This document shows, in pieces, positions 7,531-15,406 of a stretch of 64,000 nt of DNA; the first letter of the stretch is position 1, and each line of letters opens with the position of its first letter. The notes beneath the pieces are model-generated. The model searched no databases. It saw nothing but the letters and a program-made list of their open reading frames with translations, and was not told the DNA's origin. The stretch comes from Natronosalvus sp042663485 (GTDB taxonomy: Archaea > Halobacteriota > Halobacteria > Halobacteriales > Natrialbaceae). The position numbers and the translations under genes are program-made. The stretch lies in NCBI GenBank assembly GCA_042663485.1, contig JBHTAF010000002.1; one strand, 5' to 3'.

Positions 7531-9243
7531 TCAGGACTGCTTGACGGTGATCGTCACCGACTGTTCGAGGTCGTCGCTGACGATCCGGTTGACGTAACAC
7601 GCTCGTTCGGCCGTCTGGACGATGCGCTCGACGTCGGACTCGTCGGCCGGGGAGGTGACGGTGATGTCGACCTCGAGTCGTTCGATGGCGTCGTGGTCCG
7701 GTTCCGCGTCGACCTCGACCTCGACCCGATCGATCTTGACGTCGCGTCGCTCCGCGATCGAGCCGATCATGAGCGTCAGGCAGGACGAAAGGCTGCCGAG
7801 GAACTGCTCGACCGGTGTTGGCGCCGTGTCGTCGCCGCCGTGATCCTCGGGTTCGTCCACGTCCCACTCGAAGCGTCGCGACTGGACGGTGGCGCGCATG
7901 CCCCCATCCGAGACCGTCCTCGCGCTACGACGCCCCTCGAGTTCGTCCGCAAGCTCCCGGAACGCGCCGGCTTGGTCCGGACTCTCGCTCGAGGATGCGC
8001 CCCCGAGCGAGAGGAGGCGCGTCGGGTGCTCGAGTTCGTCCGCCAGGGCCTCGAGGAACTTCGCCGCGTCGGCGCCGTCGACCGCGCGGTGATCGAACGT
8101 CAGCGAGAGGCCGAGATGTGGTTCCACATCGCCGTCGGCGGTCGGCTGCTGCGTGATCGTCCCGACACCGAGGATGGCGACCTCGGGGACGTTCAGAAGC
8201 GGATCGAACGTCTCGACGCCGAAGTGACCGAGGTTCGTGACCGTGAACGTGCCGTCCGACAGGTCCTCCATGGTAAACTCCCGACGCTGGACGCGGTCGA
8301 CCAGTTCGCTGCGGGCCGCGTTGATGCCGACTAAGTCGAGTTCGTCCACGTTTTCGAGAACCGGCGTCACCAGTCCGTCGTCCACGTCGACAGCCACGCC
8401 GACATTGACGTTGGCCGCGAGTTTGTGGACGCCGCCCTCGTACACGGCGTTGAACTCGGGATGGTCCCGGAGCGTCCTGGCGACGGCCTTGAGCAAGAAG
8501 TCGGTGAGCGAGGCCTGCAGATCGCGATCCGCCGAGAGACCCTCCTTGAGGGCGAGGAGCGACCCGACGGACGCCGACCGGTTGAGCGTCACCTGTGGCG
8601 CCTGTTCGGCCGAAGTCGCCATCTGCCTGGCGACGGATCGACGGAGCTGTGATCCCTGGCGCTCCTCGTAGATTCCCCGACCGGCCGCAGTCGGTGTATC
8701 GGGGACGGCCGGTTCAACCGCTTCGCCGAGCGTCCCCGCCTCGACGGCGTCGATCACGTCCCGTTCGACGACGGCCCCGTCCGGGCCGCTTCCGTCCAGT
8801 GTGGCCAGCGCCGACTCGTCGACATCGACGTTGTCGCGCAGGTACGACCTGGCTCGAGGCGACACCTTCGCCTCGACTGCGAGCGCTGCGTCGCCGCCCG
8901 CGCTCTCCGTCGTCGTAGCTGGTTCCCCGTCTGCCGCCTCTCCGTCGTCGCTCCCGCCGTCGTCGCCCTCGAGTTCTACGAGGACGTCGTCGGGCACGCT
9001 CGCCCCTGGATCGCCCACGTACGCGATCGGTGCACCGGGCTCGACCGCTTCCTCGAGGTCGACGAATCGCTCGAGCAAGACGCCGCCCTCGCGGGCTTCG
9101 ACGTCGTTCGCGGTCTTTTCGGATTCGATGACGGCGATGACGTCGCCGGATTCGAACTCCTCGTCGGCGTCGACGGACCACTCGACGACGACCCCTTCCT
9201 CCATCGTCATCCCTAGCTGGGGCATGCGGACTGTGTAACCCAT
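7531..9243 (-). CDS. Fusion of dihydrolipoamide acyltransferase (E2) with a C-terminal OsmC/Ohr thiol-peroxidase domain
   Basis: The 570-residue protein contains two enzymes. Residues 1-78 are a lipoyl domain with the lipoylation lysine Lys43 (IESEKTAND). An acidic linker follows, then a peripheral E3/E1-binding domain (about 123-168). Residues 195-412 are the acyltransferase with His385-x3-Asp389 in TFDHRAVDGA. Residues 445-570 are an OsmC/Ohr domain with Glu479 in PVEQFL and the cysteine pair Cys488 and Cys549. E2 proteins normally end after the acyltransferase, at about 410 residues. Ohr/OsmC peroxidases are known to take electrons from dihydrolipoyl groups, so the fusion puts reductant and peroxidase in one chain. 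No E1 gene is visible in the window. The nearby E3 gene is broken (13916-15201). The promoter has a dyad at 9246-9262. Confidence 0.9.
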   Translation of the reverse strand: MGYTVRMPQLGMTMEEGVVVEWSVDADEEFESGDVIAVIESEKTANDVEAREGGVLLERFVDLEEAVEPGAPIAYVGDPGASVPDDVLVELEGDDGGSDDGEAADGEPATTTESAGGDAALAVEAKVSPRARSYLRDNVDVDESALATLDGSGPDGAVVERDVIDAVEAGTLGEAVEPAVPDTPTAAGRGIYEERQGSQLRRSVARQMATSAEQAPQVTLNRSASVGSLLALKEGLSADRDLQASLTDFLLKAVARTLRDHPEFNAVYEGGVHKLAANVNVGVAVDVDDGLVTPVLENVDELDLVGINAARSELVDRVQRREFTMEDLSDGTFTVTNLGHFGVETFDPLLNVPEVAILGVGTITQQPTADGDVEPHLGLSLTFDHRAVDGADAAKFLEALADELEHPTRLLSLGGASSSESPDQAGAFRELADELEGRRSARTVSDGGMRATVQSRRFEWDVDEPEDHGGDDTAPTPVEQFLGSLSSCLTLMIGSIAERRDVKIDRVEVEVDAEPDHDAIERLEVDITVTSPADESDVERIVQTAERACYVNRIVSDDLEQSVTITVKQS

Positions 9244-9245
9244 GG

Positions 9246-9275
9246 TAGCACGTTAGATGCTACGGGGTAATATAA
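9246..9275 (-). promoter_or_regulatory. Promoter and dyad of the E2-OsmC gene
   Basis: Read on the minus strand, TTATATTA (about 9268-9275) lies 25-32 bases before the ATG at 9243, so the transcript is probably leaderless. TAGCA (9246-9250) and TGCTA (9258-9262) form an inverted repeat with a 7-base spacer between TATA element and start codon. This is a likely operator. The Lrp/AsnC-type protein at 10790 is the nearest candidate regulator, which is inference. Confidence 0.5.
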
Positions 9276-9367
9276 ATGTCTGTAGACTCGACCGCCATCG
9301 CCGGTACGGACGGTGGCTCGAAAACGCGAGGAAGCGGAATGGACGTTTCCGATCGCTGCCAGCGAAA

Positions 9368-9377
9368 CAATTATTAT
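9368..9377 (+). promoter_or_regulatory. TATA element of the second alcohol dehydrogenase
   Basis: CAATTATTAT lies 23-32 bases before the ATG at 9400. With that ATG the transcript is leaderless, which decides against the two upstream in-frame starts (9313 and 9379). Confidence 0.5.
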
Positions 9378-9399
9378 CATGTCTTCAGTAGCAGGGGGT

Positions 9400-10482
9400 A
9401 TGGCAGTAGAAGTAGAGGATGCCGTACCTGATAGTATGAAGGCTATCGTCCTTCACGGGCCAGGCGACTGGTCGATGGAGACGATCAGTAGCCCGGAACT
9501 CGATGACGTCGAGAACGTCATCTGCAAAGTCAACGCCGCGTCCATCTGTGGCACCGATCCCAAAATCTTCGGCGGTCACGCCGAGGGCTGGCCACCGGAG
9601 TTCCCGTTCATCCCCGGCCACGAGTGGTCGGGCGAAATCGTCGACGTCCACGAGAATGTCTCCCGGTTCGAACCGGGCGACCGGGTCTTCGGTGAAACAC
9701 ACTCAGGGTGTGGCTTCTGCGAAATGTGTCGTCGCGGTCGGTACAATCTGTGTGACAACTACGGCGACTTCGACACCGGACACCGCCAGATCGGGCACAC
9801 GATGGACGGCGCGTTCGCCGAGTACGTCTCGGTACCAGCGGACAGCCTGTATCGCTTCGACGAGAGCCTCTCCTGGCAGGAGGCGGCGTTGCTCGACGTG
9901 AACGCGATTGCGCTCCAGTGTTCGGTTCGCGGAAACGTCGACCCAGGCGATGACGTCGCCGTGATCGGGACGGGCACCGTCGGCCTGCTCTGTCTCCAGC
10001 ACGCGGTCGCGATGGGTGCCGGCCAGGTCATCGCCATCGGCAGTCCGGCGCGAAACCCGCTCGCGGAGGAACTCGGGGCGGACCATACCATCTCCTACCG
10101 GGACGACAACGTGGTCAAACAGGTTCGCGACCTCACCGGCGGAACCGGCGTCGACGTGACGCTCGAGGCTGCCGGCAGCGAGGCGAGTTTCCAGCAGTCC
10201 GTCGAGATTACCCGGAAGGGCGGGACGGTGAGCCTCGACGGCATTCCCAAATCCGACTATCAGGAGGTGCAGGTCGGGGATATCGTCAAGCAGGAGATCG
10301 ACTTCCGCGGCGCCCGCGCCCACGCGAACAAGGCCGAGGCCAGCGCCCGGCTGGTCGAAAACGGGCAGACTGACGTCGCGTCGCTGATCACTCACGAGTT
10401 CGACTTCGAGGACTTCGAGGACGCGTTCGAGACGTTCACCGAGCGCAAGGACGGGGCCATCAAGGTGGCGCTCAACTTCTGA
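9400..10482 (+). CDS. Zinc-dependent alcohol dehydrogenase (MDR family), second copy
   Basis: The 360-residue protein has catalytic zinc ligands Cys50 (SICGTD) and His74-Glu75 (PGHEW), the structural zinc set Cys104, Cys107, Cys110 and Cys118, and the nucleotide-binding segment VAVIGTGTVGLLCLQ. It resembles the dehydrogenase at 3821-4930 but is clearly a diverged paralogue. It is read divergently from the E2-OsmC gene, sharing a 156-base promoter region. The start at 9400 is set by the TATA element at 9368-9377. Polyol, threonine and simple alcohol substrates all remain possible. Confidence 0.9.
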   Translation: MAVEVEDAVPDSMKAIVLHGPGDWSMETISSPELDDVENVICKVNAASICGTDPKIFGGHAEGWPPEFPFIPGHEWSGEIVDVHENVSRFEPGDRVFGETHSGCGFCEMCRRGRYNLCDNYGDFDTGHRQIGHTMDGAFAEYVSVPADSLYRFDESLSWQEAALLDVNAIALQCSVRGNVDPGDDVAVIGTGTVGLLCLQHAVAMGAGQVIAIGSPARNPLAEELGADHTISYRDDNVVKQVRDLTGGTGVDVTLEAAGSEASFQQSVEITRKGGTVSLDGIPKSDYQEVQVGDIVKQEIDFRGARAHANKAEASARLVENGQTDVASLITHEFDFEDFEDAFETFTERKDGAIKVALNF

Positions 10483-10789
10483 AAGAGACCGACGACTAAC
10501 ACACCCAGGGCAGCGGTCGCCCACGCGAGGAGTTTGCGGATCGATCGGTGAGGCGACCCTCGCAGTGGCCCGTGTTCGACCCAAACCACGAACTCCGAAC
10601 CACGAACCCGGAGCCAATCAAGGGGTCGTCGCGCGCGATGCACCACATTCAGGCGACGATCGCGGGTCATACGTCGACCGCCCATTTTGAGGAATCGATC
10701 GACTGAACCGTCACCGGGTTGGACGGTTTGTCACGAGTCCATGTGAAAATAACAGGACGTTTATATCCCTACTATTCGTACGAAGGGGT
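10483..10789 (+). other. 307-base intergenic region upstream of the Lrp-type gene
   Basis: I see no gene. The left two thirds is GC-rich without features. The right third holds an inverted repeat AACCGTC/GACGGTT (10706-10728, 9-base spacer) and the TATA element TTTATAT (10760-10766), 24-30 bases before the ATG at 10790. The dyad, about 30 bases upstream of the TATA element, could be an autoregulatory site. Confidence 0.5.
10706..10728 (+). promoter_or_regulatory. Inverted repeat upstream of the Lrp/AsnC gene
   Basis: AACCGTC (10706-10712) and GACGGTT (10722-10728) are exact reverse complements separated by nine bases. They lie upstream of the TTTATAT promoter element (10760-10766). Lrp-family proteins often bind their own promoters, so autoregulation is plausible. 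Confidence 0.4.
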
Positions 10790-11266
10790 ATGGAATCCAC
10801 CACTCTCGACGAAATCGACGAAAAACTCCTGCGACGGTTGCACGAGAACGGGCGCATGCCCTACGACGCCCTCGCTGCGGAGGTCGGTCTCTCCGAATCA
10901 GAGGTCCGCGGACGCGTCGAGGCGCTGGAAGACGAGGGCGTCATCACGCGCTTTACGGCGCTGACCGATCCCACGAAGCTAGGTTACATCTCGGTCGCGT
11001 TCGGCATTACGACGGATCCCACCAAGACCGATAGCATCGCCCAGCAGCTCAAAGATCACGAGAACGTCTACAAGATCTGGATTCTTTCGGGACGTCACAA
11101 CATCATCATCCACTCGAGCTTCCGAGACATCACGGACTTCCAGGCGTTCAGCCACGACATTCTCCACAACATCGACGGCATCGTTCGCTACGAGTCGTCG
11201 ATCGTCACCCAGTCCGTCCTCTCGGAGGGAAGCGTCGTCCTGCCGACGAAAGAGGATCAGGAATAA
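10790..11266 (+). CDS. Lrp/AsnC family transcriptional regulator
   Basis: The 158-residue protein has an N-terminal winged helix (about residues 5-60; IDEKLLRRLHENGRMPYDAL is the first helix pair) and a C-terminal RAM/AsnC ligand domain (about 66-142) ending in a short acidic tail. Family members are dimers or octamers that sense amino acids or other small molecules. It is read from a clear TATA box as a leaderless transcript. Its place beside the E2-OsmC/alcohol dehydrogenase pair makes it the likely local regulator (inference). It converges with the SMC-related gene, 19 bases away. Confidence 0.88.
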   Translation: MESTTLDEIDEKLLRRLHENGRMPYDALAAEVGLSESEVRGRVEALEDEGVITRFTALTDPTKLGYISVAFGITTDPTKTDSIAQQLKDHENVYKIWILSGRHNIIIHSSFRDITDFQAFSHDILHNIDGIVRYESSIVTQSVLSEGSVVLPTKEDQE

Positions 11267-11285
11267 CGAGTACCGGCCCCGTCGT

Positions 11286-13073
11286 TCAGGCGGCGGTGAG
11301 GGGGTTCGAAACGACGGACCACTCCTGGGGATCGATCTCCCAGTCGCCGAACGACGTGTTTTCGGGGTAGGCGGTCAGTACCAGGAACGACGTCCGCTCC
11401 TCGAGGTAGTCGACGAGCGTTCGAAGGTTCTCGTCGGCGAGCCCGCCGAGGCCGTCGAGCAGCATGACCGGGACGAGTTCGTCGACATCGTAGGCCTCGT
11501 ACCCGGCGAGCGCGGCGACGAGTCCAACGAGTTCGAGTTCGCCCTCGCTGAGCGCGTCGAGGCTCACCTCACGGCCGTCGCGGGCCACGACGAGGTCGAA
11601 GTTACCCGTCAGGTGCGCCGATTCGAAGCTCGTGTCGAACATCGAGGCGACCTCAGCGATCGACTCGTCGAACGCCGCCCTCGTCTCCGCCCGAATGCGA
11701 TCCTTGCGGTTGCGAAGCGACTCGATCTCCGCCGTCAATTCGTTTCGTTCCGCCTCGAGCGCGTCTCGACGGTCCACCTCGGTTCGACACGTCTCGAGTT
11801 CCTCCCGGCGGTCCGCGAGTTCGCTCTCCTTGTACTTGATCTCGCTCTCGAGCGACGTGAGTCGGTCGTCGGATTCGTCGACGCGGGATTCAAGTTCCTC
11901 GATGCGCTCTGACAGGATTTCGCGGCGCTCTCGAGCGCTCTCGAGGCTGTCCTCGCGGTCGTTGAGGGTGTCCTCGAGTCGCTGGATCTCTTGCTGGAGG
12001 TCCCGTTCGCGCCGTCGCATCCGTTTTTGCTCGTCGCGTTTTTCCTGCAGCGTCTCGACGCGTTCGCGTCGTTCGGCAACGGTCGACGCGAGGGAGTCAA
12101 TCTCGTCACGGATCGCTTCGAGCCGCGTTTCGATGGCCTCGGTGTTTGTCTCCTGGCCGCAAATCCAGCAAGCGTGTTCGTCGCTCATCAACCCGTGGTC
12201 GACGTCGCTCACGAGTTCGACGCGATCTTCCGTGAGAATGCGGCTGTTGACCGAGTAGAGGGATTCGAGCAATTCCTTATCCCGCTCGAGCTCCGAGAGC
12301 CCATCTCTCGCCTCCGCGATCTCGGTTTCGACGTCGGTCTCCTCGCTCGATTCGATCGACTCGAGCTGTTCGTATCGCTCGCTCAGCTTCTCGCGAGTGC
12401 GCTCGATCGCGTTCTCGGTCCGGTCGATGAGGTCGTCGACCTTCGCCTTTTCGCTCCGGCTCTCGCTGAGTTCCTGGCGTAACGAGTCGACGTCGTCGTT
12501 CCCACTGTCGCCCTCGGCGATGGCGTCGCGTTCCTCTCGAAGGGCGTCGAGTTCCGACTCGAGTTCCTCGATCTGTTCTTCGAGGGACGGAACGCGGTTC
12601 CCCGCTCTCGTCGCCCGCTCCAGTTCCGCCTCGACCTGCTCTCGTTCGTGTTTCAGGTCTCCGATCTGTTCGTCGATGTTCTCCAGGTCGAGCGGTTCCG
12701 TGAGGACGGCCTCCAGGTTCTCGTCGTTCCGGACCGCTCTCCGGACGGCGTTGTTCTCGTCGAGAAAGGCGTACAGTTCCGCACACCGCTGGGCGTAGGC
12801 GTCGGTCAGGTAGGGGGTTCCGTCGAGGCTGACCGATCGCCCCTGTCGACGGAGTTGCACGTCGACCGGTTCCTCCGCGGTCTGTAACTGAACCCGTCCA
12901 CGGGATTCGCCCTCAGTGAGCGGCTGATCGGTACCCATCGCCGTCTTGATCGCCCGGATAAAACTAGATTTTCCCTGCCAGTTCGACGCGCGGACTGCGT
13001 TGACTCCCGGTTTGATATCAGCCTCCCCCGAGCGTATTCCCGCGATGTTTTCGATCTCCAGTGTCCATGTCAT
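11286..13073 (-). CDS. Archaea-specific SMC-related ATPase with zinc hook
   Basis: The 595-residue protein is built like a small Rad50/SMC. The Walker A loop is NWQGKSS (residues 31-37). Long acidic coiled coils run from about 115 to 470. A zinc-hook CWIC (about residues 299-302, in DEHACWICGQ) sits in the middle. The C-terminal ATPase half has a SEGE signature and Walker B VMLLDGLGG. The hook suggests metal-mediated dimers. The gene has its own TATA element (about 13097-13103, minus strand) and stands 122 bases behind rdfA. In Haloferax volcanii a similar SMC-like gene beside rdfA was linked to rod-shape control, which suggests a cell-shape role here. Confidence 0.87.
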   Translation of the reverse strand: MTWTLEIENIAGIRSGEADIKPGVNAVRASNWQGKSSFIRAIKTAMGTDQPLTEGESRGRVQLQTAEEPVDVQLRRQGRSVSLDGTPYLTDAYAQRCAELYAFLDENNAVRRAVRNDENLEAVLTEPLDLENIDEQIGDLKHEREQVEAELERATRAGNRVPSLEEQIEELESELDALREERDAIAEGDSGNDDVDSLRQELSESRSEKAKVDDLIDRTENAIERTREKLSERYEQLESIESSEETDVETEIAEARDGLSELERDKELLESLYSVNSRILTEDRVELVSDVDHGLMSDEHACWICGQETNTEAIETRLEAIRDEIDSLASTVAERRERVETLQEKRDEQKRMRRRERDLQQEIQRLEDTLNDREDSLESARERREILSERIEELESRVDESDDRLTSLESEIKYKESELADRREELETCRTEVDRRDALEAERNELTAEIESLRNRKDRIRAETRAAFDESIAEVASMFDTSFESAHLTGNFDLVVARDGREVSLDALSEGELELVGLVAALAGYEAYDVDELVPVMLLDGLGGLADENLRTLVDYLEERTSFLVLTAYPENTSFGDWEIDPQEWSVVSNPLTAA

Positions 13074-13096
13074 TAGTCCCTGTTTCTATCTACTCG

Positions 13097-13103
13097 TATT
13101 TAA
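13097..13103 (-). promoter_or_regulatory. TATA element of the SMC-related gene
   Basis: ATTAAAT read on the minus strand lies 24-30 bases before the ATG at 13073. This fits a leaderless promoter and means the gene need not depend on read-through from rdfA. Confidence 0.4.
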
Positions 13104-13195
13104 TGGCGATGGTGTGGCACAATGAACGGTGGTTGGCGAATGCCGGTATCAAAGACGTTTCGGTCGGCGAGTCGTCGGATTCCACGGCGTTCGTC

Positions 13196-13840
13196 TTATT
13201 CCGTCGGGGAATCGTCGGTCATGTGTTCTCGGCAGACATATCCCCGATCGATCGCTTCGGTCAGCGGAACGCGAATCGGACACTCTGGACACTCGAGTTC
13301 GATCGACACCGAGACGGTCGCGCGTTCGCCCTGTCGAATCTCCCCCTTCGAGGACAGCGATCGGAGCGCGTCATCGATCTTCGATTCCAGCTGTTCCCGA
13401 GCGATTTCGACGCTGTTTCGCTCCCAGTCGGTTCGCGCCCGCTGGCGCTCCTTCTCGGCCTCGAGGCAGTCGTTGAGGTGACGTTGCATCGTACTCCAGG
13501 AGACGAACGACTGCTGGAGTTCGTCGACGGCCACCCCGTCGCTTCGCAACGAATCCCGTACCTCCTCCGCGTACAGTTCGTCGTCCCCCGTGAGCGCGTC
13601 GTACTCCCGATCAAGGCGAGATCCCCCGGTCTCGAGGCCGTGATCGTCGTAGACGCGTTTCAGTATCCGCTTGTTGAACCACTCGGTGAGCGGCCGGTAC
13701 CCCTGAGCGGTCCCGCGGTCGGTCCCGGTCCAGCGAGCGACGAGGAGGTCGTCGAACGTCTCGTGCTGGGTGGACGTAGCGTCAAGGTCGTATCTGTCCA
13801 GGGCGGCGCCGACCTTGCAACACGACGAATCCGTACTCAT
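13196..13840 (-). CDS. rdfA: Rod-determining factor RdfA
   Basis: The 214-residue protein starts MSTDSSCCKVGAALDRYDL, the conserved opening of haloarchaeal RdfA. The middle (about 45-165) is rich in charged helices (YRPLTEWFNKRILKRVYDD). The C-terminal part has ECPECPI and a later Cys, a likely metal site. RdfA promotes rod shape in Haloferax volcanii and acts in the cytoplasm. The start at 13840 is chosen from this conserved N-terminus; the 19 codons upstream are not protein-like. A TATA-like AGATATGA lies about 26-34 bases upstream. The SMC-related gene follows on the same strand. Confidence 0.85.
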   Translation of the reverse strand: MSTDSSCCKVGAALDRYDLDATSTQHETFDDLLVARWTGTDRGTAQGYRPLTEWFNKRILKRVYDDHGLETGGSRLDREYDALTGDDELYAEEVRDSLRSDGVAVDELQQSFVSWSTMQRHLNDCLEAEKERQRARTDWERNSVEIAREQLESKIDDALRSLSSKGEIRQGERATVSVSIELECPECPIRVPLTEAIDRGYVCREHMTDDSPTE

Positions 13841-13915
13841 AGACGGCTTTTGGTGGCTCCCAGTCTCATATCTTTCGACTCGTCGCGAAAACAACACCTG
13901 CGTGGACTACTACCA

Positions 13916-15201
13916 CTACCGGTTAAGCGCGTGGATTGCGTGCCCTAATCCGTTCTCCGCAGTCTCCATGACCGCCTCCGAGAGCGTCGGATGGGCGTGA
14001 ATTGTTCGGCCGAGTTCCTCGAAGCTCGTTCCGGTCTCGATCGCCAGCCCGATCTCGGCGATCAGTTCCGAGGCCTCGGGACCGACCACCTGCCCGCCGA
14101 GGACGCGCCCAGTCTCCGCAGCTGCGACGAGTCTGACGAACCCGTCCAACCGCCCCGTCGTCAGCGCCCGGCCGCTGGCCCGGAAGGGGAACGTTCCGAC
14201 TCGCGGTTCGAACCCGCTCTCTTCGGCCGCCTCTGCCGTCAGCCCGACCGTCCCGATTTCCGGGTCGGTGAACACCACGGCGGGAATCGCCCGGTGGTCG
14301 AGCTGCGAGGGCTCGCCCGCGATGACCTCGGCGGCGACCTGTCCCGCGGCGCTCGCCTCGTGTGCGAGCTAACGGTTCGCCCGCGACGTCCCCGACGGCG
14401 AAGACGTGCTCGAGGTCGGTTCGAGCGCGATCGTCGGTCTCGACGAACCCCCGGCCGGTCGTCTCCAGGCCGATTGCCTCGAGGTCGACCGTATCGGTGA
14501 CCGGGGTTCGCCCGACGGCGACCAGCACCCTGTCCGCGGCGTACGTCGAGTCGCCCCCGTCCTCGGTTTCGGTTCGAACCTCGATTCCGTCACCCGTCTC
14601 GTGCCAGTCGCTGGCCGCCTCACCGAAGGCGAACGAGATACCCAGTTCCTTCGCGCGATTTTTGATCGGGCGCGAAAGATCCGATTCGAAGCCGGGGAGC
14701 ACGTCGTCCAGCATCTCGACGACCTGGACGTCCGTTCCGAGTTTCGCGAAGACGGTCGCCAGTTCCATCCCGATGTAGCCGCCGCCGACGACGACCAGCG
14801 AGTCCGGACGTTCCGAGAGCGCGAGCGCGGTGCTCGTCCTCGAACCGGGCGAGACCGTCGACGAGCGAGACCTGATTGGCCTTACAGAGCTTCTCGGCGC
14901 CGCCGGTGAGTCGCTCGACGACGCCGCGCTTCCACGCCTGCGTTCGCTCGAGGTCGACGGTCAGGTCGGCGTCGATGCCCATCTCGGTCGCGTTTGCAGC
15001 CTCGTGTGCGGTTCCGCTGGCCTCGATCAGCGCCTTCGAGGGGATACAGCCGTAACTGAGGCAGGTCCCGCCATAGGCGTCTTTATCGACGAGCGTGACG
15101 TCGAGATCGAATTGACCGGCGCGAATTGCGGCGACGTACCCATCCGGGCCGGCGCCGACGATCAGTACCTCTGTCTCTGCGGGGATGCCTCTTGAACTCA
15201 T
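13916..15201 (-). pseudogene. lpdA: Dihydrolipoyl dehydrogenase (E3), disrupted by an internal deletion and a frameshift
   Basis: Three segments in different frames make one E3. The first (15201 to about 14825) has the FAD-binding GAGPDGY and the redox-active disulfide GGTCLSYGCIPSK. The second (about 14820 to 14370) has LVVVGGGYIGMEL and FAVGDVAGEP. The third (14370 to 13916) has VVFTDPEIGTVG and the C-terminal AHPTLSEA dimer motif with its catalytic His. At about 14815-14829 the text jumps from FEDEH to ALALSERP, losing about 45 codons that should include the conserved ATGSxP, and the frame changes. At 14370 one extra base shifts the frame again. The joined length is about 428 codons against about 475 for the family. 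Either a true pseudogene or an assembly error at the short GCGCTC repeat. Confidence 0.82.
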
Positions 15202-15406
15202 GGCTGGCCTTCGGCTCCTACTCTCGACGAGCCGGGGATAAAGATACCTGTTACCACAGTACGTGTCAGATCCAGGATCCGATGTCGCTAGACGTCCCCT
15301 GCCGCCGACGCCGTCCGAACCCCGAGTCAGCCGACCGATAACCGGTTGCGCCGGCTACCCGTCAGAAACATTATCACCGTGACCCCCGAAGGAGAGATAC
15401 ACCCCA

